Assembly: GCF_003967555.1 (NCBI RefSeq)
Contig: NZ_BIFS01000001.1
Location: forward strand, 2,356,001-2,420,000
Direction: 5' to 3'
Source of the DNA: Dictyobacter kobayashii
GTDB lineage: Bacteria > Chloroflexota > Ktedonobacteria > Ktedonobacterales > Ktedonobacteraceae
Length of the DNA stretch: 64,000 nucleotides
The position numbers and the translations under genes were made by a program. Of the stretch, positions 57,339 through 64,000 are shown one piece after another. The notes below the pieces were generated by a model that saw only the letters and a list, made by a program, of their open reading frames with translations, did not search any database and was not told where the DNA came from. Within the stretch, counting starts at the first letter, position 1. Every line of letters begins with the position of its first letter.

Positions 57339-58595
57339 CTATTTGATGAGCCGATACAATATTTCACCTGCATTTGGTACTAGTAGGATACCTTCGTCCT
57401 CTCGGTGCTCCCAATTATGGGGGTTTAGCGTGTGATAATCGACATAGCCTAGATTGATACGGCGACAACGCTCTTCGGAAATGCCAGTGGCCAGCGTGAC
57501 TTGAATACGTGGCCGTTCAATACCGGTTGCCAGATCATATGTACCTGAGCCTTTGACATGGGTGCTATGCGCCAGGATACCGCCTGGAACATCTTTGAAG
57601 CGTTCCCATTGCTTCAAAAAATAATCCCGCACATGATACCCGATCTGATCAATCAATTTTCCATGCGTGTATGAGACCTCTGTAATGTGCGGCGCGTAGA
57701 TAATAACCTCTCCCCCGTTAGCAATGGCAGGCTCGGTCTTGTACATGGCCTTGGCTGCCGTCCATAGATCATCATAATGCTCTGAGGCCATTGAGAGTAC
57801 GCGTTTAAATGGTCGCTCGGTATAGACGATGTTGAGTTGACCCGATAGGTCGGCGGCTGCTTCAAAGGCTTCGCGATAATCACCACAATAGAGGCCATGC
57901 AGCTCTGGACCTTTTACGACCAGCGCCAGGCAGAGCAAAGGGACCGTTACAAATTCGGCTGCCCGGTGTATGACACGGCGTACGTGTGTATCCCTGACCC
58001 CGATGGTGGCCATGCTGGTTTTACGAGCTCCTAGCCAGTGCGAAAAATTGATGATGTCGGCGCCCGCGATACCAGGAAACAAGTATTTAGCGCCACCTGA
58101 AAAACCAGCTACTTCGTGCGGGAAAACAGGACCACAGATAATGAGCTGGTCGTAATCGAAAATCATGCGGTTAAGCGTTACCGGCACCTCATCATTTAGC
58201 GTGCCATCTGTAAGCTGACCCGCTTCTTCAGGGGTAATTATACCGATCGTCTTCAGGGTCGCGGGATCTGACCATTGGTGATTATATATCTGCACTTTGG
58301 GGAAGTGCGCGGCTCGCTCTGCTGCCGAAGCCCCCACTAGCTGGGCAATAGCCTCTTCAGACATGGGCTGATGGGTACCTAACGCAATCAAATAATCCAA
58401 CTGCGCAACCCGCTGTCCCAACTGCTCATAGAGCACACGGAACAGCAAGGGAATGGGAGCGGTACGAGTCCCATCTGGGATCAATACCAGCACCCGCTTA
58501 CCATCCAGAGCCATTTCAGCAAACGTCTGCTTTACGATCTGCTGCACTTCTGTCACAGTTAAAGTCTGAGTTAAAGAACCATATCCATGCATCAT
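57339..58595 (-). CDS. LarA-like (DUF2088) nickel-pincer racemase/epimerase family protein
   Basis: 418 residues. It has the LarA signatures IPDGTRTAP, IALGTHQPM and the segment CGPVFPHEVAGFSGGAKYLF, in which His and the SGGAK Lys correspond to residues that bind or covalently hold the nickel-pincer cofactor in lactate racemase, followed by PGIAGADIINF and SMASEHYDDLWTA. Members racemise or epimerise 2-hydroxyacids and sugar acids. The cofactor genes larB, larC and larE are not in this window, so they must lie elsewhere or the protein uses another mechanism. Substrate unknown. Confidence 0.88.
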   Translation of the reverse strand: MMHGYGSLTQTLTVTEVQQIVKQTFAEMALDGKRVLVLIPDGTRTAPIPLLFRVLYEQLGQRVAQLDYLIALGTHQPMSEEAIAQLVGASAAERAAHFPKVQIYNHQWSDPATLKTIGIITPEEAGQLTDGTLNDEVPVTLNRMIFDYDQLIICGPVFPHEVAGFSGGAKYLFPGIAGADIINFSHWLGARKTSMATIGVRDTHVRRVIHRAAEFVTVPLLCLALVVKGPELHGLYCGDYREAFEAAADLSGQLNIVYTERPFKRVLSMASEHYDDLWTAAKAMYKTEPAIANGGEVIIYAPHITEVSYTHGKLIDQIGYHVRDYFLKQWERFKDVPGGILAHSTHVKGSGTYDLATGIERPRIQVTLATGISEERCRRINLGYVDYHTLNPHNWEHREDEGILLVPNAGEILYRLIK

Positions 58596-58915
58596 CTTAA
58601 CAGCCTTACTACTTAACGCTAAGTTCTGTCATACGTCCCCACTGTACCATACTTCCAAAACAGGTAACATAAAGGCTGAATCAGGCTTCTTGCCGTCATC
58701 TTTTATCTATCGACAGGGATGGTAGAGAAGACTATAGACAGATACATTTCTCTTCATTGCAAGTGTAACATAAAAAGATTGAAGCCTCCCTTATTTGCGG
58801 AAGGCAAAATGTAATGATGTGGAGCGCTAAGGGAACTTCTGGAGATGCAAACGCGTCACATCCTACACATTCGTAAAATGAGATCTCATATGTGGAAAAG
58901 GAAGGGACGCACATT
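58596..58915. other. Gene-free interval between divergent genes
   Basis: About 320 bases holding the promoters of the LarA-like gene and the small secreted protein. The palindrome ATGAGATCTCAT lies at 58878-58889, 27 bases before the latter's start. No gene or repeat is seen. Confidence 0.4.
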
Positions 58916-59308
58916 ATGAAGCTATGGGGAGGCATCGCTCTGGTTACCGTGCTTTTGTTGAGCCTGAGCATCATCCATCTGTGTCTACAAACTACACAGG
59001 CCGATTCACAATGTACACAAAACACAAATTATACTGGCACTATCGATAGTGTAGATCTTGCCCAGAATACGATCAAAGTGTATGATCCACAGGCGAAAGT
59101 AGTGGACCCGCTGATAGGGCGTGTAAGTATGGTGGTGCATGCCAATAACGATACACATATTTATCTGGCACAGGGGAACTCTTGCCAGAGTGCTAGCTTG
59201 AAGGATTTGAAGCCGGGACAGAAAATGAAGATCTGGCCTGAAGGAGATATGGTCGTCCAGATGTTCCCGCTACCTTTACGCGCTACTAAAATTGTGGTCA
59301 CTCCCTAG
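58916..59308 (+). CDS. Small secreted protein of unknown function
   Basis: 130 residues with an N-terminal signal-like helix (MKLWGGIALVTVLLLSLSII, then HLCLQTTQADSQC). The mature part is a small beta-rich domain with TGTIDSVDLAQNTIKVYDP and LKDLKPGQKMKIWPEGDMVV, resembling an OB-fold-like DUF5666-type domain. Two cysteines in the mature part could form a disulfide. The ATG at 58916 has AGGAAGGG upstream. I recognise no specific function. Confidence 0.75.
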   Translation: MKLWGGIALVTVLLLSLSIIHLCLQTTQADSQCTQNTNYTGTIDSVDLAQNTIKVYDPQAKVVDPLIGRVSMVVHANNDTHIYLAQGNSCQSASLKDLKPGQKMKIWPEGDMVVQMFPLPLRATKIVVTP

Positions 59309-59369
59309 CATGGGTTAAATGATCCTGACTATCCGACCTTCAAGCTAACTTTTGCCTGGCAACACCTGT

Positions 59370-60563
59370 TCATGCTGGATCTTTTTTGATGATCAGACCC
59401 AGGCTGGCAGTAAAGCCGTGCAAGAAGACACGCTGGCCGACCGGACCAATCTCGCCGTTACAAAAAAGTCCACTCAGCGGGATCTGTCCCAGTTCACGGG
59501 CGATTACACCTGCATCATGATCGGGCACACCGAACATGCCGATGCCACGACCATTACATGTGCAGAGCAAGCCAGCAATGGGTTGATTATCACCCAGATC
59601 TATCTTTGCCTGCAACAATAGCTCATGGAGATCCAGGTCGGCGGAGGTGGCATCGCGTAACTGAAATTGGATCGTCTGGCCGACACGGGCCTGGGCGCCA
59701 ACCGCCAGTGCCCCCGTGCGACGATCCACACCGAATAACTGACGGACGAGGAAACTACCGCGCTCATAAGCATCTTGATATTCATCAGCCGCCAATCCAA
59801 CCAGCAGATTGCGCTGGGCACGACGCTGTAATTCCGGGCTCAGGGTTTGCAGCGTATCGATCAGCATACGGTGCGCCGAGCGATTGGAGATCCCTTCGAT
59901 CAAACCATTATCTAATACTTTAGTAATCGTCCAGGCCTCACCAATAGGATCACAGCCCTGAGATACCAATGGCAGAATAGTGTAGTCTCCACTAATCGCC
60001 AGGCCAATGGCGCCATCTTCATATACATCATCATTATAGAAAATATAGCTCTCGCGATCCTCAATATCCCCGGATGCCAATCCTCCAATCATTGGTAGAG
60101 AGGGATACGCCTGGGAGAATTTCTCGACCAATGTCTCGCAATCCATCTGAAAAGGATCGGCCAACATAAACCAGGCATTGACTTCATCGAGCTCTATACC
60201 TAGCTGCTCCCGCAAACCCTGTGCCCCTTTACTGGCCTCAAGTATTTCCTGGGTCAGGCGTACAGGTTGCAATTTAGCACCAGGTAACTTCAACGCCAGC
60301 AATGAAATAGCTGGCAGATCTTCCAATTCTTGATCCGAACCAATAATCCCTTGTCCTGAACAACCGATCAGGATAGGTGTCCCCGTTGCACGCCGTAGGA
60401 TGCGCAACATAGTGGGAAAATATGGAGCAAATTCTATATTTGCAAAGAAAAAAATTACGTCGGCAGCAATATCTTTAATCTGAGCAAGAGCTTGCTCTAA
60501 CGCCTGCTCCCAATCTTCATCTATAACAAGCGCGCTCAATGCGGCTGGTTTGCGTTCATCCAT
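59370..60563 (-). CDS. FIST N/C-domain sensor protein
   Basis: 397 residues with an N-terminal FIST domain (FFFANIEFAPYFPTMLRILR, ILIGCSGQGIIGSDQELEDL, PMIGGLASGD) and C-terminal FIST_C (VRQLFGVDRRTGALAVGAQA, GLLCTCNGRGIGMFGVPDHD, LSGLFCNGEIGPVG). FIST proteins are intracellular sensors thought to bind small ligands such as amino acids. No kinase or cyclase output domain is fused. The ATG at 60563 has GAGGAG five bases upstream, so the upstream frame to 60668 is not used. It is convergent with the small secreted protein. Confidence 0.93.
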   Translation of the reverse strand: MDERKPAALSALVIDEDWEQALEQALAQIKDIAADVIFFFANIEFAPYFPTMLRILRRATGTPILIGCSGQGIIGSDQELEDLPAISLLALKLPGAKLQPVRLTQEILEASKGAQGLREQLGIELDEVNAWFMLADPFQMDCETLVEKFSQAYPSLPMIGGLASGDIEDRESYIFYNDDVYEDGAIGLAISGDYTILPLVSQGCDPIGEAWTITKVLDNGLIEGISNRSAHRMLIDTLQTLSPELQRRAQRNLLVGLAADEYQDAYERGSFLVRQLFGVDRRTGALAVGAQARVGQTIQFQLRDATSADLDLHELLLQAKIDLGDNQPIAGLLCTCNGRGIGMFGVPDHDAGVIARELGQIPLSGLFCNGEIGPVGQRVFLHGFTASLGLIIKKDPA

Positions 60564-60613
60564 GGTTACTCCTCTGTCGGCCCACAATAATACCTGGAGG
60601 TAAAAACAGCATT

Positions 60614-60644
60614 GAAAAGGCACCGCTGTCAACGGTGCCTTTTC
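60614..60644 (-). terminator. Terminator downstream of oligoendopeptidase F
   Basis: GAAAAGGCACCG (60614-60625) and CGGTGCCTTTTC (60633-60644) form a perfect 12-bp stem with A4/T4 at its base, so it can act on either strand. It lies between the pepF stop and the FIST gene. Confidence 0.75.
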
Positions 60645-60773
60645 GTCTACCTTGCACAGTGCCCTCACACGCCGACATGCATTTTTACCGTAACCACCAC
60701 TGACAGGCCTATCATGCCCCGGGACGAAAACTGGTTACATGTAAGTATCGCATAAGACATTGCCAGGTCGCAA

Positions 60774-61493
60774 TTAACCTTCGGACTGAGTGAGCTCACA
60801 GAAAGCGTCAATATCGCGCCTTACAATATCCAGGCTGGCGGTCCAGAATGCCTCTGAGTGTAGATCAATGCCAAAACGCGCGGCCAGGGTGGCGGCGTCA
60901 GCCAGACCGGTTGAGGAGAGCAATTCGTCGTAGCCCTTTTTGAAAGCCTCAGGGTCCAGTTGATAGCGGGCATAGAGTCCAAGTCCAAAGAGTAGACCAA
61001 ACATGTAAGGATAATTGTAGTACGAGAGTTCGGTACTGTAGTAGTGTCCCTTGACCGCCCACATGTATGGATGCAAAGCTTGCTGATCCAGTCCGTCGCC
61101 ATAGGTATCGCGCTGGGCCTGGAGCATTATTTCATTGAGCTCTTCAACCGATAGCTCACGCTGTTTGCGCCGCTCAAAAACATTCTGCTCAAACAGGAAA
61201 CGGCTGGTGATATCTACCACTACCTGGCCAGCTCCCTGGATCGAGGATTCCAGGATGGCGATACGCTCTTCTCGATTGGCCTTTTTGAGTGCGGCCTGAT
61301 TGATGATGGTCTCACAGAAAATGCTGGCCGTCTCTGCCAGGGTCATGGGCAGGGAACGTTGCAATTCAGTGCGTTCGCCCAGGTTGAAGTTGTGATAACC
61401 ATGGCCCAGTTCATGCGCCAGGGTCGTCACCCCATCAAAGTTGGCTTTATAGTTGGTAAAGACACGCGACTCATCGGCCCGCAGGGGGTACAA
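60774..61493 (-). CDS. pepF: Oligoendopeptidase F, C-terminal catalytic part
   Basis: M3B metallopeptidase that degrades short peptides in the cytoplasm. This frame carries the zinc motif LAHELGHGYHN with the downstream Glu in MTLAETASIFCETIIN, and the HPYMWAVKGHYYSTELSYYN and FNYPYMFGL-like substrate-binding helices. It starts mid-protein (PLRADESRVFTNYKANFDGV) with no ribosome binding site; the N-terminal half is in the overlapping frame. The two frames are joined by one extra C in a minus-strand C5 run at 61484-61488. Confidence 0.93.
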   Translation of the reverse strand: MYPLRADESRVFTNYKANFDGVTTLAHELGHGYHNFNLGERTELQRSLPMTLAETASIFCETIINQAALKKANREERIAILESSIQGAGQVVVDITSRFLFEQNVFERRKQRELSVEELNEIMLQAQRDTYGDGLDQQALHPYMWAVKGHYYSTELSYYNYPYMFGLLFGLGLYARYQLDPEAFKKGYDELLSSTGLADAATLAARFGIDLHSEAFWTASLDIVRRDIDAFCELTQSEG

Positions 61494-62581
61494 TAGGCTC
61501 CGTCACGCTTACCAGGTCGTGGCTCGGCATCGATCCAGCCTTCGCGGAAGGCGCGGGCCGCGAAGTTGGCCAGACGCTCAGAAAAAGAGCCAAACTGCTC
61601 AACGATAAATTGTTCGGCCTCACTGAACTCCCAGACACGATCGGTGGTGCCCAGGGGAGCAAAGATGTCATACCAGGCTAATTGAGGAATCTGCAGTGCT
61701 CGGGCCTTGGCATGCATATAACGACGGAAATCCGGGAAGGAGGCACGAGCCGCACTGAGCATAGCATCCAGGGTCTCGCGATCAATGCTGTTAGCGAACA
61801 GCGAGGCATCCAGGGCGCTTTCCCAGTGGCGACGACGGGCCAGCGAGTTAACCTCGCCTTTGATGCTGTTGAGTGCTGCGGCCAGTGGCAGCGCAGTCTC
61901 TTTCCAGGCCGCCAGCTCTGCCTCATAGGCGCGTCTGCGTGTCTCGCGCTGCGCGCTGGAGGCCTGATTGCGCACAACACTCATTGGTACCTGTTGCTGC
62001 CGACCATCCAGTTCAATGTTAACACTCAACTGTGAAGTCACATTGTTATGCAGCTTCTCCCACGCACGGCCACTACTGGAATTCAGCTCAGCAGCCAGCG
62101 CCTCTTCAGCGGGTGTCATCATATGGACCGACTGCTCTTTTGCGCGCCGCAGAATATAGGCATGGGCATGAGCAAGGGTTGAATGGGCGATCAGGCGCTC
62201 GACATCCAATGAACCAAGCCAGGCTGTCAGGCGCGTCTCCAATTGAGACAACGACACCAGTGTATTCTCCAGTTCACTGGCACGCGCCTGCGCAACCTCA
62301 TCGCGCGAATTGGTGCTCACAAAACAACTGATATATACGTAAATAGTCTTGGTACTCTCCAACACGGCATTGTAGCGCTCAATTACCGTCTCAAAGCTGT
62401 GGATAATCTGGTCATCAACATTCAGATCGTCCTGTTTCTCGATATGGGAAGCATCGAAGAGCTGACCCAATGCTTCAATCTCTTGAATAGTTGCGGCCAA
62501 GCCTCGCGCAAACTCGGGCGAATCCAGGCCCGGATACACCACATCCATGTTCCAATGGGGAAGAGATTGTGTCGTCGTCAC
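61427..62581 (-). CDS. pepF: Oligoendopeptidase F, N-terminal part
   Basis: N-terminal helical half of the same enzyme: LPHWNMDVVYPGLDSPEFAR, RAKEQSVHMMTPAEEALAAE, WYDIFAPLG and EGWIDAEPRPGKRDGAYC. After DGAYC the frame should read PLRADESRV but instead runs on as TPCGPMSRV. The GTG at 62581 (VTTTQSLPHW) has AGGAG eight bases upstream and fits the family start. The repaired protein has about 600 residues, the normal PepF length. Confidence 0.93.
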   Translation of the reverse strand: MTTTQSLPHWNMDVVYPGLDSPEFARGLAATIQEIEALGQLFDASHIEKQDDLNVDDQIIHSFETVIERYNAVLESTKTIYVYISCFVSTNSRDEVAQARASELENTLVSLSQLETRLTAWLGSLDVERLIAHSTLAHAHAYILRRAKEQSVHMMTPAEEALAAELNSSSGRAWEKLHNNVTSQLSVNIELDGRQQQVPMSVVRNQASSAQRETRRRAYEAELAAWKETALPLAAALNSIKGEVNSLARRRHWESALDASLFANSIDRETLDAMLSAARASFPDFRRYMHAKARALQIPQLAWYDIFAPLGTTDRVWEFSEAEQFIVEQFGSFSERLANFAARAFREGWIDAEPRPGKRDGAYCTPCGPMSRVSLPTIKPTLMG

Positions 62582-62697
62582 GAAGTTTTCTCCTTTTTTC
62601 CTCTCGATGAGACTAATGGAGATATTGTAGCATGTGACCTGCACCAATGAAAAATTTACGCTGCCTCAAGGCATAAAAAAGAAGCTTTTTTCACGGC

Positions 62698-62928
62698 TCT
62701 CCGTCCTTTAGTCTTACTGCGGCTGCCCTCAATCTCACTCGTCTAGACGCCTGGCTGATCGGGCTATCTTGGGCGAAAACCCAACAAGCCGCTTTTGTGC
62801 GGCTTGTTCAACAGAGGGCCTAAATGAGGCCGTTTCTCGGGGTTCACCAGCAGTATCTTCTGAGGCCATATAAAACCTCATCGGGAATGGTGCGCTTACA
62901 GCGCATGACGTTTCCTAAAGGACGGAGA
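62698..62928. repeat. 231-bp inverted-repeat-bounded element with internal hairpins
   Basis: TCTCCGTCCTTTAG (62698-62711) pairs with CTAAAGGACGGAGA (62915-62928). Inside are AACAAGCCGC/GCGGCTTGTT (62783-62792/62799-62808), TTGGG/CCCAA around CGAAAA (62769-62784) and TGCGC/GCGCA around TTACA (62891-62905). On the minus strand AGGA precedes a 20-codon frame (62906-62844) encoding MRCKRTIPDEVLYGLRRYCW. It may be a structured leader of pepF or a small mobile element; no target duplication is visible. Confidence 0.6.
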
Positions 62929-63030
62929 TCTGGTTGATATATACTAAAATATTGCAAATAGCTGGTCAGATTGTTATATTACTATAAGCACTACTATAGC
63001 ATTATTTTTTATAAGGAATAGATCATTCTA

Positions 63031-64000
63031 ATGATTAGGAACAAACACTCATTCCGCCTGGGATGCATTCTTCTCTGGATGGTCACACTCGGCTTCGTTT
63101 TTTTGGCTCAGCACCAGACAGCATTGGCGGCTCCAAAAATGAACAACGGGTACATGTTACCGATTGGCAAAATCACGCCCAGTTTTTCTTGCTTCACCTC
63201 CGGCATGGCACCGACCAATCTCCCCAACTCTCCCCTGACCGTCTCTTTTGAGATTGGAGCAAACTCAAATACACAGGTTGACTGGCAAAACTCTACTTTC
63301 ACGGTCACTTTTATTGGGGCGCAGACCTTTACGCGTGCCAACCTCAAAGCTAATAGCTCAGAGAGTGTCACCGTGCCAATGCCATCTGTTTTTGGCAGTT
63401 ATCAAGTTCAATGTATGTTTAATGGCACGAGCTTATTCAACTCGGCGGTAACTAATTCCTATTCCGGTCCAATACTGGTGAGTGCAAATCACCAGGTGGG
63501 CGGCATCCAGCTGTATACCAATCCCGCAAACCTGCAACCTGGCGCTTCTACTACCTGGAATGTTGTCGTATTGGGAGCGGCAGGCTTACCGGCTCCTACA
63601 GGCTATATCCACATACGCATTGGCAATTCGTATACAAGTATTGTTGCTCTGGGATCAGGCGGCACTGTTACCTTTCAAGCCAATGCTCCCTCACCTTTAG
63701 CGCCAATGATCACCGTTTTCTATGGTGGAGATCCGGTGTATGCAAATAGCAGCGCCAATTTCTCTTTGACGAATCCATCCTCCCCGACCAATGGTGGTAC
63801 TCCAGCTCAACCCACTCCCACTGGCGGTGGTACTCCAGCTCAACCCACTCCCACTGGCGGTGGTACGATGCCTCAATCTTCTTCAACAAATGGGGCAGGA
63901 GTTGTTAGCACGCCTGGTGTTTCGCCCACCCCTACAGCGACACATAAAGCCACGCCTACTCCTGTATCTACGGTTACCCCTACTCCTGCAGCCACAGCCA
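63031..64000 (+). CDS. Secreted Ig-like repeat protein, N-terminal part (runs off the window)
   Basis: At least 323 residues, open at the window end. An N-terminal signal peptide (RLGCILLWMVTLGFVFLAQH, cut probably after ALAA) precedes two or more Ig-like beta-sandwich repeats (about residues 60-150 and 155-245; GIQLYTNPANLQPGASTTWN). The remainder is Pro/Thr/Gly-rich, with a twice-repeated 15-residue unit of GGGTPAQPTPT type (63796-63870) and then TPTPVSTVTPTPAATA. It resembles a secreted or surface adhesin-like protein. The ATG at 63031 has AAGGA 12 bases upstream. Confidence 0.85.
   Translation, partial: MIRNKHSFRLGCILLWMVTLGFVFLAQHQTALAAPKMNNGYMLPIGKITPSFSCFTSGMAPTNLPNSPLTVSFEIGANSNTQVDWQNSTFTVTFIGAQTFTRANLKANSSESVTVPMPSVFGSYQVQCMFNGTSLFNSAVTNSYSGPILVSANHQVGGIQLYTNPANLQPGASTTWNVVVLGAAGLPAPTGYIHIRIGNSYTSIVALGSGGTVTFQANAPSPLAPMITVFYGGDPVYANSSANFSLTNPSSPTNGGTPAQPTPTGGGTPAQPTPTGGGTMPQSSSTNGAGVVSTPGVSPTPTATHKATPTPVSTVTPTPAATA

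Overview
The window looks like a chromosomal segment of a Chloroflexota bacterium, most likely class Ktedonobacteria. I infer this from mid-range GC, FHA-rich and two-component-rich content, proline/threonine-rich secreted proteins, an HspR-controlled grpE-dnaJ cluster, and an RpoC with a long coiled-coil insertion. No rRNA, tRNA, CRISPR array or plasmid function was seen.

Layout. 1-10.4 kb: the rpoB-rpoC-rpsL-rpsG-fusA block on the minus strand, with an unusually long, hairpin-rich 579-bp spacer between rpsL and rpsG. 11-21.4 kb: a membrane protein, a cysteine synthase/receiver pair, an Rrf2 regulator, an OmpR-type two-component pair, a zinc alcohol dehydrogenase carrying a very long acidic tail, and a GH3 hydrolase. 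21.4-24.9 kb: hspR-dnaJ-grpE behind a sigma-A promoter overlapped by a HAIR-type operator, then scpA. 24.9-30 kb: HD protein, M50 protease, MBL hydrolase, YihY-like protein and a secreted DUF4097-like protein. 30-38.3 kb: an ABC transporter with three fused FHA domains, coaBC, a coiled-coil protein, an AIM24 protein, and an operon of a Nudix hydrolase, a membrane protein and a MEDS protein. 38.7-43 kb: a UroD-like protein, a histidine kinase/regulator pair and trmD. 43-48.8 kb: ftsK and RNase J. 48.8-50.9 kb: a dense palindromic repeat cluster next to an IS5-type transposase. 51-64 kb: a phospholipase D protein, a CCA-adding enzyme, polyphosphate kinase, a LarA-like enzyme, a small secreted protein, a FIST sensor, oligoendopeptidase F and the start of a secreted Ig-like protein.

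Two things stand out. First, intergenic DNA holds at least three families of palindromic elements. One is a newly recognised MITE-like element: two copies, inverted relative to each other, each with terminal inverted repeats, 9-10 bp target duplications and a perfect 56-bp internal palindrome whose arms differ between copies by matched changes. Second, six otherwise intact genes (alcohol dehydrogenase, coiled-coil protein, response regulator, ftsK, RNase J, pepF) are each broken by one lost base. Each break can be explained by one missing G or C in a run of 4-6. This points to homopolymer errors in the assembly rather than real pseudogenes or programmed frameshifting, so I describe them as single genes even where two pieces are listed.
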